Shown piece after piece: positions 9,917-17,634 of a stretch of 64,000 bases of DNA (positions within the stretch are counted from its first letter, which is position 1; the number at the start of each line of letters is the position of its first letter). Source of the DNA: Breznakiella homolactica (lineage in GTDB: Bacteria > Spirochaetota > Spirochaetia > Treponematales > Breznakiellaceae); contig NZ_CP067089.2 of the NCBI RefSeq assembly GCF_016616095.2, positions 4,154,001-4,218,000 of the forward strand, given 5' to 3'. Both the position numbers and the translations under genes were made by a program. The notes beneath the pieces are model-generated. The model worked only from the letters and a program-made list of their open reading frames with translations. It was not told the origin of the DNA and did not search any database.

Positions 9917-9945
9917 ATTATATAGTCTAAATATAGCAGGGGAAA
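9917..9945 (-). promoter_or_regulatory. Predicted sigma70-type promoter of the WGR operon
   Basis: On the minus strand a perfect TATAAT (9917-9922) lies 17 bp from TTTCCC (9940-9945). It would start transcription about 22 nt before the ATG at 9887, leaving room for the Shine-Dalgarno. Confidence 0.6.
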
Positions 9946-10222
9946 AACGGATTTCCATGCTGCGCGGATTGCGGCGGTACTTTCCGGGCGAAATTATCCG
10001 TTTGCCTGGGGCTCACGGAAGAAGACCGCAGGGTGCCTATGACCGCCGGCGGCTCCGTTGATAAAAAATTAACTTTTTTAATCCCTAATACTTCATTTTT
10101 TTAAAAAAAACCCAAAAAATGTAAAATGCTTTATAGAAATTACACCAGACCGGCCATATCCTTCCTTAAAAGAAGAATCCATCAGCGGCAAAACGCTGAA
10201 AATCAGAATGAAGGAGAACGAC
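9946..10222. other. Intergenic region upstream of the aminotransferase operon
   Basis: The left half is GC-rich and featureless. From about 10060 it becomes strongly A/T-rich, with T and A runs at 10096-10110 that could act as an UP-like element. TAAAAT (10132-10137) or TATAGA may serve as a -10 box, but no convincing -35 pairs with them. Confidence 0.4.
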
Positions 10223-11467
10223 ATGAGTATTAATTGGGCTGAATTCAGAAAAAAAGAATTCCCGGCACTGGAAGAGGAGCTGACGTTCCTGGACGCTGCC
10301 TGCGTCAGTATTATCCCTCAGCGGACCGTCAAGGCTATGCATGACTTTGTTGAATACTGCACCCGCAATGATGAAGTCAACTCCAGCGCGCACCACATCA
10401 ATATGGACCATAAACGGGACAAGGCCTATGAGGAAGCGATTAAGCTTCTCAACGCGGATCCCGAGGAAATCGCCCTGGTGGAAAGCACCAGCCACGGACT
10501 TAACATCGCGGCGACCTCCCTGGAAGTCAAACCCGGCGAAAACATCCTCACCACCAACCTGGAATTCATTCAGGTCGCGCTTCCCTGGTGCGTCAAACGC
10601 GAAAAAGAAGGGATTGAAATCAAGGTTGTCAAGGCGCCGGATAACCGCTTCACCGCGGAGGACTTTGCCAAGGCAGCGGACGACAAGACCCGGATGATCG
10701 TTATTTCTTCCGTGGAATGGTGCAACGGCTGGCGCATGGATCTTAAATCCATCGGCGACTTCTGCAAGCAGAAGGGAATTTACCTGGTGGTTGACTCCGT
10801 GCAGGAACTGGGTGTCCGCAACATGGATACCAAGAGCTTCCACGTTGACATCCTTACCGCGGGCGGCCACAAATGGCTCAACTCGCCCTTCGGGACCGGG
10901 GTCATGTACATCAACAAGGATCTGCTGGGCAAGATCGATCCTGTTTTCTGGGGCTACCTCAACAGTGAAGTTCCCCCGGGAGGCTGGGGCGCCTATTGGG
11001 AAAATCCCGGTTCACAGTCGGTTAACAACTGGAAGTTCATCAAAACCGCCCGCCGCTTCGAAATCGGCGGTACTTCCAACTATCCCGGCGCTATCGCCCT
11101 GGGCGAATCCCTGGGACTCGTCAATGAGCTGGGAATCAAAAACATTGAAGAGCACGTCCTGGACCTGGGCGACTACTGCATGAAGAAAATGGAAGAACTG
11201 GGCGGCACCATCATCACCCACAAGGAACGGGACCGGCGGGCCGGTATCGTTATCTTCAGGCTGTACAACGACACCAAAAAGGATCTGGAGGTGCTCAAGA
11301 AACTCCACGCCAAACGGGTGCTCATCGCCCAGCGCTTCACCGACTACGTGGGCGGCTTCCGGGTTTCCTGCCAGTACTACAACCTGGAAAAAGACATTGA
11401 CGTCCTTGCGGATACCCTCAAGCCGATCATCGCGGAAATGGGTACCCCGGATTACAAGAAGGCGTAA
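10223..11467 (+). CDS. Class V aminotransferase-fold PLP enzyme (cysteine desulfurase / isopenicillin N epimerase-like)
   Basis: 414 residues of the fold-type I, class V PLP family. D191 and Q194 in LVVDSVQELG and the Schiff-base lysine K217 in TAGGHKWLN are in place, followed by SPFGTGVMYINK. Members include cysteine desulfurases, selenocysteine lyases, epimerases and aminotransferases; the sequence does not settle which. An ATG lies at 10208, but AAGGAG at 10211-10216 is correctly spaced for the ATG at 10223. It heads an operon with a racemase-like protein, an NhaC-type carrier, RidA and a second carrier, so it probably acts on an imported amino acid and releases an enamine or imine handled by RidA. 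Confidence 0.85.
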   Translation: MSINWAEFRKKEFPALEEELTFLDAACVSIIPQRTVKAMHDFVEYCTRNDEVNSSAHHINMDHKRDKAYEEAIKLLNADPEEIALVESTSHGLNIAATSLEVKPGENILTTNLEFIQVALPWCVKREKEGIEIKVVKAPDNRFTAEDFAKAADDKTRMIVISSVEWCNGWRMDLKSIGDFCKQKGIYLVVDSVQELGVRNMDTKSFHVDILTAGGHKWLNSPFGTGVMYINKDLLGKIDPVFWGYLNSEVPPGGWGAYWENPGSQSVNNWKFIKTARRFEIGGTSNYPGAIALGESLGLVNELGIKNIEEHVLDLGDYCMKKMEELGGTIITHKERDRRAGIVIFRLYNDTKKDLEVLKKLHAKRVLIAQRFTDYVGGFRVSCQYYNLEKDIDVLADTLKPIIAEMGTPDYKKA

Positions 11468-11500
11468 GCGGTTTATAACAATCTGAGAAGGAGGCCGGAT

Positions 11501-12217
11501 ATGATACGCACAGGGTATCCCTTTTACGGACAGGATGTCGGCATTTTGGTTTTTTCAACCACCACTCCCCGTATCCCGGGGGACGCCGGGAATGCCCTGA
11601 GCTTCCCGTATCCGGTCTGCTACCAGATCGTAGAGGGCGGTTTCGCGGATCTTATCGACGGTTCGCCGCAGATCCGCAGAAACCTGCTCAACGCAATAGA
11701 GGCGCTCAAGGCAAAGGGAATCTCCGCGGTTGTCGGAGACTGCGGTCTCATGTCGCTCTATCAGCGGGACATGGCCGCGGAGAGCGGCCTCATTACGGCG
11801 GCGTCTTCCCTTTGCCAGATTCCGCTTATCTGGCAGCTGATAGGTAAAAAAGGAAAAATCGGAATAATAACCGGCCATTCAGAACTTTTGAAGGAAGCTC
11901 ATCTGCTCCAGTCCGGGTGGACCCCGGAGATTCCCCTGGTTATCCAGGGTATGGAGGATGAAGCCCATTTTGAGGAAATAGTTATAAAAGGCGGCCATGC
12001 CCTTAAGCCGGAATTAATGGAACAGGATGTTCGCCGGGCATGCCGGAAATTGCAGGAACGGGACGGGGACCTCCGGGCTGTGCTCATAGAATGCAGCAAC
12101 CTTGCTACATTTTCCCGTATGGTACGGGATGAAACGGGCCTGCCCGTATTCGATCTGATAGGTGCGGCGGATCTTGTGGCACACAGCGTGTGTCCCCGGA
12201 ATTTCAGCCCGGCGTAA
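11501..12217 (+). CDS. Asp/Glu/hydantoin racemase-family protein
   Basis: 238 residues related to the cofactor-independent aspartate/glutamate racemase superfamily. Two cysteines expected for a two-base mechanism are visible, one in VVGDCGLMSL (about residue 85) and one in VLIECSNLAT (about 200), along with a GKIGIITGHS segment between them. A strong AGGAGG precedes the ATG. It lies between the class V PLP enzyme and an NhaC carrier. A racemase or a decarboxylase-like lyase acting on an amino acid or its derivative is plausible; the substrate is unknown. Confidence 0.75.
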   Translation: MIRTGYPFYGQDVGILVFSTTTPRIPGDAGNALSFPYPVCYQIVEGGFADLIDGSPQIRRNLLNAIEALKAKGISAVVGDCGLMSLYQRDMAAESGLITAASSLCQIPLIWQLIGKKGKIGIITGHSELLKEAHLLQSGWTPEIPLVIQGMEDEAHFEEIVIKGGHALKPELMEQDVRRACRKLQERDGDLRAVLIECSNLATFSRMVRDETGLPVFDLIGAADLVAHSVCPRNFSPA

Positions 12218-12261
12218 AATCAGGCCGGGAACCAATACGTTTTTAAAGGGGTGTCTGTGTT

Positions 12262-13734
12262 ATGGAAGACAAAGTAGAAAGTAAATCCAACGGAAACGCG
12301 TCCGGAGTACTGCAGTTCAGAGGCGGCGTTTTTGGCGCCGCTGTTCCTTTCATCGTTCTGTTTATCGGAATAATAATTCTGGCTTTAACCGGCAACGCTC
12401 TTCCCATGGCCTTCTGGGTACCGACTCTGGCGGCTATCCTGGTGGCTCTTATCCTGGCGAAAAACCCGAAGCAATGCGCCGACGAGCTGGTAAAAGGTAT
12501 GGCATCGGAAATGGTCGCCATCATGCTGATGGCCTGGTTCCTCGCCGGTATTGTGGCGCAGATCCTCAAGGAATCGGGACTCATCAACGGGCTCGTCTGG
12601 CTCTGTGTAAAGGCCAATGTCAGTCCCCGCCTGTTCCCGGTCCTCGTGTTTGTACTTGGGTGTACGCTTTCCACTGCTACCGGAACGGCGCTGGGGACGG
12701 TAATCGCCCTCGCTCCGATTCTCTACCCTGTGGGAGCGGCCATCGGCTGTAACGGCGCGGTTCTTCTCGGCGCCATTGTGTCGGCGGCGTATTTCGGCGA
12801 CAACATCGCCCCGGTTTCGGATACCACCATCGCTTCCGCCTATTCCCAGGGAATAGAAGTAGCCGATGTCGTCCGGTCGCGCCTCAAATACGCGCTGGTA
12901 GCCGCCGCGGGAGCAGCGGTTCTGTTCTTTATCTTTGGCGGCAGCGGTTCGGGGGGAAGTTTTAATACCGCGTCCCTCGGAGAACTGAAGCCCAACGGTC
13001 TCATCATGCTTCTGATCCCGGCTATTCTTATCTTCCTCATGTACCGCGGGTCTCACCTCATTATCGCGCTGATGTTCAGCTGTGTCGTCGCCTTGGTGCT
13101 CAGCCTGGTGACGGGTCTGCTCGATCCCGCGCGGATCCTGGTTATCGACCTTAATAACTTCACCGTGGGCGGAGTACTTGTCGAAGGTATTCTGGGTCTC
13201 GTTGATATTGCCATCTTCGCGTTCATGCTCATGGGATTGATCAACCTTCTGGACAAGGGCGGTTTCTTCGGCTGGCTCATCGACAAACTGTCGGCTTTTA
13301 CAAAATCTCCCCGCAGTTCGGAGCTCACCATCCTGGTTCTCGATGTTATCCTCAACATGCTTACCGTGGCTAATACGGTGGTTATCGTCATGCTGGGGCC
13401 GGTGGCGAAAAAGACCCTGGTGGAAAAACACCATATCAGCCGCGACCGGAGCGCCAACATCCTGGACGCTGTTTCCGGGGCGGCCATGTGTCTCATCCCC
13501 TACAGCTTCGCTCCCATGCTGGCGTTCATGTTCGCCGCGGGTTCCGGCGCGCCGGTTGATTTTACCGTGTTCCAGGTGAGCCTCTTCGCCTTCCACGGCT
13601 GGACCCTCATGGCGGTGATGGTATTTGCCTGTGTCAGCGGATGGGGACGTACTTTTATCCCCAAGGATCAGTACGAAGCTGAAATGGCAAAAGACGCGGC
13701 TGAGAATAAATCAAAAAATATAATGGATGTATAA
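12262..13734 (+). CDS. NhaC-family Na+/H+ antiporter-type carrier (first copy)
   Basis: 490-residue membrane protein with about eleven to twelve hydrophobic segments. The conserved loop SAAYFGDNIAPVSDTTIASA (about 173-192) is the NhaC family signature. Known members exchange Na+ and H+, and MleN of Bacillus exchanges malate and lactate, so family membership does not fix the substrate. Position among amino-acid enzymes suggests exchange of an organic or amino acid with cations. A second, diverged copy lies 0.5 kb downstream beyond ridA. Confidence 0.88.
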   Translation: MEDKVESKSNGNASGVLQFRGGVFGAAVPFIVLFIGIIILALTGNALPMAFWVPTLAAILVALILAKNPKQCADELVKGMASEMVAIMLMAWFLAGIVAQILKESGLINGLVWLCVKANVSPRLFPVLVFVLGCTLSTATGTALGTVIALAPILYPVGAAIGCNGAVLLGAIVSAAYFGDNIAPVSDTTIASAYSQGIEVADVVRSRLKYALVAAAGAAVLFFIFGGSGSGGSFNTASLGELKPNGLIMLLIPAILIFLMYRGSHLIIALMFSCVVALVLSLVTGLLDPARILVIDLNNFTVGGVLVEGILGLVDIAIFAFMLMGLINLLDKGGFFGWLIDKLSAFTKSPRSSELTILVLDVILNMLTVANTVVIVMLGPVAKKTLVEKHHISRDRSANILDAVSGAAMCLIPYSFAPMLAFMFAAGSGAPVDFTVFQVSLFAFHGWTLMAVMVFACVSGWGRTFIPKDQYEAEMAKDAAENKSKNIMDV

Positions 13735-13753
13735 CCCTGTTTAAACTATGAAA

Positions 13754-13792
13754 AGACTTGTTTGATAACCAGCCAGGTTATCGAACAAGTCT
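13754..13792 (+). terminator. Long hairpin between the carrier gene and ridA
   Basis: Seventeen-base arms (13754-13770 and 13776-13792) pair with a single G-U around the loop AGCCA. No T run follows directly. A second smaller hairpin (CCCGG...CCGGG, about 13801-13817) is followed by TAGATTTTTTTC ahead of the ridA Shine-Dalgarno. Together they may act as terminator, attenuator or mRNA stabiliser inside the operon. Confidence 0.55.
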
Positions 13793-13848
13793 GATGAACT
13801 CCCGGATCAATCCCGGGTACTAGATTTTTTTCTTTGGAGGAATTCATC

Positions 13849-14226
13849 ATGCTCAAAATTACGAATACGGATAAGGCCCCCGCGGCTATCGGGCCGTATT
13901 CCCAGGCCATCAGTTACGGGAACCTGCTGTTTACATCGGGGCAGATACCCCTGGATCCGGTAAGCGGCGATGTGGTGGGCAGCGATGTTACCGCCCAGGC
14001 TGAACAGGTATTAAAAAATCTCGGCGCGGTGCTTGCCGCGAATAACATCGATTTTTCCAAGGTAATCAAAACAACCTGTTTCCTCGCGGATATGGGGGAT
14101 TTTGCGGCTTTTAATAAGGTATATGAAAAATACTTTGTGTCAAAACCGGCCCGCAGCTGTGTCGCGGTAAAGCAGCTGCCCCGGGGCGTACTTTGCGAGA
14201 TTGAAGCCGTCGCTGCCCTGGAGTAG
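13849..14226 (+). CDS. ridA: RidA-family reactive intermediate (imine/enamine) deaminase
   Basis: 125 residues, the standard length. The N-terminal KAPAAIGPYSQAISYGNLLF and the C-terminal RSCVAVKQLPRG containing the conserved arginine and the active-site region mark the RidA/YjgF/TdcF family, cytoplasmic trimers that hydrolyse 2-aminoacrylate and related enamines from PLP enzymes to ketoacids and ammonia. GGAGG at 13836-13840 selects the ATG at 13849 and not the TTG at 13834. Its place between two NhaC carriers and downstream of a PLP enzyme suggests it clears the product of this pathway. Confidence 0.93.
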   Translation: MLKITNTDKAPAAIGPYSQAISYGNLLFTSGQIPLDPVSGDVVGSDVTAQAEQVLKNLGAVLAANNIDFSKVIKTTCFLADMGDFAAFNKVYEKYFVSKPARSCVAVKQLPRGVLCEIEAVAALE

Positions 14227-14257
14227 CGGAACCGTAAAAAGGAGGGTTGGTAATTTT

Positions 14258-15694
14258 ATGGAAGAAAAAAGAAAGCTGGAATTTTACGGCGGCAAGGGAA
14301 TGGTTTTTGTACCGATCATTCTTGCCATCGCCGGGCTTATTTACATCGCGGTCCTCAACGCGAATATTCCGGAATACTGGGTGGTATTCCTGCTCCCCCT
14401 GATTCTGTGTATTTTTCTGGCAAAGGACAAAGTTGCCTACTGTGACGCAATCCTTAAGGGCGTTACCGACAACATCGCCGCTATCCTGATCATGGCGGTG
14501 GTGTACGCCGGTATCTGCGGCGCCCTGCTCAGCCGGAGCGGTGTGGTCACGACCCTTGCCAATTACCTGGTGCAGGCAAATTTCGTAGGGAATAAATTCG
14601 TCGGCGCTACGTTCCTCCTGACCTGTCTCGTGGCTTTCTCCACGGGAACTTCCGTGGGAACCATCTTCGTGGTCGGACCTATTCTGTATCCTGTGGGCTA
14701 CCTCGTGGGGGCAACCCCTGGACTGCTTATGGGCGCAATAATTTCCGGCGGTGCCTTCGGCGACAACCTTTCCCCGGTTTCGGATACCACCATCGCGTCC
14801 GCATCGACCCAGGGTGCCGATCTCGGCGGCGTCGTACGCAGCCGGCTGAAGTACTCTATCCCCGCGGCGGTTATTTCGATGATCCTGTATTTTATCCTGG
14901 GATCCCGGGGCCATGTGGTCAACCATGAAATGATAGCGATAGGCAATACTAACCCCGCATCTCTGCTGTTTCTGCTCATTCCGGTGGTTATCGTTACCGC
15001 CTGTGTACTCAAACGGCACCTTCTGGAAGCTCTGAGCTACGGCATTATCACCGGTCTCGTCATTGCCCTGGCCACCGGAACCATCGGATTCGGGGATATA
15101 ATTTCGGTTCCCGAACCCTTCGGCGCCGGCGGGATTATCCTCGAAGGTATCCAGAGCGCGGTTCCCACGGTCATCATCGTCATGATGATGTTCGCCCAGA
15201 TCAGCGTTCTCAAGGAAGGCGGCGGCATTGACCTGCTCCTCAAATCCATGGACCGCTTTATCGTGGGTGTGCGTTCCGCGGAAGCCGCCATCGTGACCAT
15301 GGTTATCCTGCTCAATATGGCCACGGGGCTCAATACGGCGGCCATCGTCGGCACCGGTGAACTGGCGAACAAGCTCGGTAAAAAATACCGTATCAACAAG
15401 TACCGCCGGGCAAACCTCCTGGACTGCGCCGGAACGACACTGAACTATCTGCTTCCGTATATGATCCCGGTGGTTATCGGTGTCATGCTCAGCGCCACCA
15501 CGGCGCCCGTGCCGGGGGCAAGCCCGGTCTCGCCATGGGAGATTATTCTCGGGCAGTTCTATCCCTGGGCAATCCTGGTAATTCTGATTGTCTCAATTAT
15601 CACCGGATACGGCCGGACCCTGATGGCCGACGGCGGCGAGGAAGATGAAGAGGAGGATGTAACTTCCAGCGCGGAAACCGGCAGCGCCGGATAA
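14258..15694 (+). CDS. NhaC-family Na+/H+ antiporter-type carrier (second copy)
   Basis: 478-residue polytopic membrane protein, paralogous to the carrier at 12262-13734. The signature is SGGAFGDNLSPVSDTTIASA. The frame extends into ridA, but GGAGG at 14241-14245 and the ATG at 14258 mark the start, 31 bp after the ridA stop. The C-terminal tail is acidic (GGEEDEEEDV). Two divergent copies in one operon suggest either import and export partners or two related substrates. The operon ends at the terminator that follows. Confidence 0.87.
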   Translation: MEEKRKLEFYGGKGMVFVPIILAIAGLIYIAVLNANIPEYWVVFLLPLILCIFLAKDKVAYCDAILKGVTDNIAAILIMAVVYAGICGALLSRSGVVTTLANYLVQANFVGNKFVGATFLLTCLVAFSTGTSVGTIFVVGPILYPVGYLVGATPGLLMGAIISGGAFGDNLSPVSDTTIASASTQGADLGGVVRSRLKYSIPAAVISMILYFILGSRGHVVNHEMIAIGNTNPASLLFLLIPVVIVTACVLKRHLLEALSYGIITGLVIALATGTIGFGDIISVPEPFGAGGIILEGIQSAVPTVIIVMMMFAQISVLKEGGGIDLLLKSMDRFIVGVRSAEAAIVTMVILLNMATGLNTAAIVGTGELANKLGKKYRINKYRRANLLDCAGTTLNYLLPYMIPVVIGVMLSATTAPVPGASPVSPWEIILGQFYPWAILVILIVSIITGYGRTLMADGGEEDEEEDVTSSAETGSAG

Positions 15695-15707
15695 TTCCGG
15701 TATACTG

Positions 15708-15740
15708 AAAACGCCTTCGAATAAATCCGAAGGCGTTTTT
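15708..15740 (+). terminator. Rho-independent terminator
   Basis: AAAACGCCTTCG (15708-15719) pairs perfectly with CGAAGGCGTTTT (15728-15739) across an 8-nt loop, followed by T. It can serve both the carrier operon and the convergent Crp/Fnr gene. Confidence 0.92.
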
Positions 15741-15749
15741 ATAAACCGG

Positions 15750-16439
15750 TTAATGCTCCCCCAGGAGGCTCTCAAGCTCTCCCGGGTCACGCAGGCTGTA
15801 GTACCCGTTCTCCCGGCTGATGGTGCCTTTTTCAAGGAAATCATTGAAGATATTGCTGGCGGTTACCCTGCTGGTATTGATCATGCTGGCAATATCCTGG
15901 TGGGTGAATTTTATGGTGATCAGGACGCTTCCGTCGGGGCGCTTTTCGCCGTACTGGGCCGCGATATCCAGGAGTATCCGGGCGACACGCTGCAGGGACT
16001 GGTCAAAACTCAGTTCCAGAATCTGGCCGAGGAAAATATTGCTCTTCCGGCAGATAACCCGCATGACCTTCTGCGCCATGGTCCAGTCGCCGCGCATGTG
16101 TTTTTCCACCACCTGGTAGGGAATACAGTACACCATGGAATCCACGATGGCCACCGCGGAAGCGTCGTGGGGATGGTTCTGGATACAGGCGAATTCGCCG
16201 CACATGGCCCCCTGTTCCGCGATATAGAGCTGTTTTTCCTCGCCCTCCGAGCGGTATGATGTTACCCGGACCCGGCCGGATTTGATGATATACACGTATT
16301 CCGGCATTTCGTCCTGGTGATACAGGAAAGATTTTTTCCGGAACAGCTGGGGCAGTCTGTCCCGGGTAAGATCATCCCAGTAGGAGAGGTCAATATGAAT
16401 CCAGGGCGACGTTCCTGTGACAGTGAAATCCTCGGCCAT
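15750..16439 (-). CDS. Crp/Fnr-family transcriptional regulator
   Basis: 229 residues: an N-terminal cyclic-nucleotide-binding-type beta barrel (YHQDEMPEYVYIIKSGRVRV to EQGAMCGEFACIQ), a dimer helix, and a C-terminal Crp-type helix-turn-helix at about 178-215 (FTHQDIASMINTSRVTASNI). No cysteine cluster typical of Fnr is seen, so a small-molecule effector is more likely. The frame is open for 25 more codons, but the ATG at 16439 starts the recognisable fold; it has no Shine-Dalgarno, and the -10 box lies seven bases before it, suggesting a leaderless transcript. It is divergent from threonine aldolase and convergent with the carrier operon, and is a candidate regulator of both. Confidence 0.88.
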   Translation of the reverse strand: MAEDFTVTGTSPWIHIDLSYWDDLTRDRLPQLFRKKSFLYHQDEMPEYVYIIKSGRVRVTSYRSEGEEKQLYIAEQGAMCGEFACIQNHPHDASAVAIVDSMVYCIPYQVVEKHMRGDWTMAQKVMRVICRKSNIFLGQILELSFDQSLQRVARILLDIAAQYGEKRPDGSVLITIKFTHQDIASMINTSRVTASNIFNDFLEKGTISRENGYYSLRDPGELESLLGEH

Positions 16440-16446
16440 GGATAAA

Positions 16447-16475
16447 AGTATACATCGAATGTAAGCTGTTTTACA
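16447..16475 (-). promoter_or_regulatory. Predicted promoter of the Crp/Fnr gene, seven bases from the start codon
   Basis: On the minus strand TATACT (16447-16452) is 17 bp from a weak -35 TGTAAA (16470-16475). The expected transcription start coincides with the ATG at 16439. Confidence 0.55.
16450..16462. promoter_or_regulatory. Palindromic candidate operator in the crp-ltaE divergent region
   Basis: TACAT CGA ATGTA is a perfect inverted repeat. It overlaps the -10 box of the Crp/Fnr gene and lies about 50 bp upstream of the likely ltaE start site (TATACT at 16497-16502). That placement would allow autorepression plus activation of ltaE by the Crp/Fnr protein; this is inference. Confidence 0.4.
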
Positions 16476-16545
16476 GTGTTTTTTTTCAAAGAAGGGTATA
16501 CTGGTACTCTTCATAATTTAAGGAACTATCGGGAGAGTGGCTTTT

Positions 16546-17583
16546 ATGGAAAAGATCATTGATTTGCGGAGCGATACGGTAACCCAGCCCACGGAGGAAA
16601 TGCGTATTGCCATGAAAGAGGCCGAAGTGGGGGACGATGTCTACGGAGACGATCCCACCATAAACCGGCTGGAAGCCCTGGCCGCCCAAATGATGGGCAA
16701 GGAAGCGGCTCTGTTTGTTCCTTCCGGAACCATGGGGAACCAGCTCAGTATCATGACCCATACCACCCCGGGCAATGAGATCATCGCCGGTATACAGAGC
16801 CATATCATCCATTACGAAGGCGGCGCCGCGGCGAGGATTTCCGGGGTAGGGTACGCCCTGGTGGACAATCCCAATACCTTTATTTATGCCGAAGATGTCC
16901 GCCGCCTTATGCGTCCGGCGGATGATCCCCATTTTCCCCGGACGAAACTGCTCTGTCTGGAAAACGCCCTCTGCGACGGCAATGTGGTGCCCCTGGATAT
17001 TCTGAAAGCTTCGGCCCAGGCAGCCTGGGATCTCGGCCTCGCGGTGCATCTCGACGGCGCCCGGATATTCAACGCCGCCCTGGCGCTGGGAACCGACGCC
17101 AAAAATATCGCCGCCTGCGCCGATACGGTGATGTTCTGCGTGTCCAAGGGCCTCTGCGCCCCCGTGGGTTCCCTGCTCTGCGGACCCCGGGACTTTATAC
17201 ACCGGGCCCGGGTAAACCGGAAAATCCTCGGCGGCGGTATGCGCCAGGCCGGTGTTCTGGCGGCCTGCGGTATTGTGGCCCTGGAAAAAATGACCAAGCG
17301 GCTCCATGAGGACCACGAAAACGCCCGGTACCTCGGGGAAGCCCTCAATTCGATTCCCGGAATCACCGCGGATATGGATCAGATCAAGATCAACATGGTA
17401 TTCTGGACCCCGGAAATCCCGGGATTCGCCGCGGATTCCTTTATCAAATTTTTGGCTTCCAGGGGAATTACGGTATACGGAAACCTGGGGACCCAGTACC
17501 GCTTTGTCACCCATAACGGCATAGACAAGGAAGTAATTGACCGGGTAATAACGGTTCTGCGGGAGTATATCGCGTCGCTGTAA
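16546..17583 (+). CDS. ltaE: Low-specificity L-threonine aldolase
   Basis: 345-residue fold-type I PLP enzyme that cleaves threonine or allo-threonine to glycine and acetaldehyde. It begins MEKIIDLRSDTVTQPTEEMR, with HLDGARIFN (D170, R173) and the Schiff-base lysine K201 in MFCVSKGLCAPVGS. GGGAG at 16531-16535 fits the ATG at 16546 better than the GTG at 16537. It is transcribed divergently from the Crp/Fnr gene and ends at a bidirectional terminator. It fits the amino-acid degradation theme of this block. Confidence 0.93.
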   Translation: MEKIIDLRSDTVTQPTEEMRIAMKEAEVGDDVYGDDPTINRLEALAAQMMGKEAALFVPSGTMGNQLSIMTHTTPGNEIIAGIQSHIIHYEGGAAARISGVGYALVDNPNTFIYAEDVRRLMRPADDPHFPRTKLLCLENALCDGNVVPLDILKASAQAAWDLGLAVHLDGARIFNAALALGTDAKNIAACADTVMFCVSKGLCAPVGSLLCGPRDFIHRARVNRKILGGGMRQAGVLAACGIVALEKMTKRLHEDHENARYLGEALNSIPGITADMDQIKINMVFWTPEIPGFAADSFIKFLASRGITVYGNLGTQYRFVTHNGIDKEVIDRVITVLREYIASL

Positions 17584-17589
17584 ACAATA

Positions 17590-17615
17590 AAAAGCCCCGG
17601 GAAACCGGGGCTTTT
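17590..17615. terminator. Bidirectional terminator between ltaE and pepF
   Basis: AAAAGCCCCGG and CCGGGGCTTTT form an 11-bp perfect stem with a GAAA tetraloop. T runs follow on the plus strand and A-derived U runs on the minus strand, serving both convergent genes. Confidence 0.93.
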
Positions 17616-17634
17616 GTTTTGGGTCAGCGGACGT

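Noticed and set aside
12385..13596. 403-codon minus-strand frame opposite the first NhaC carrier
   Set aside because: Highly charged His/Arg/Asp-rich translation typical of antisense of a membrane protein; not a gene.
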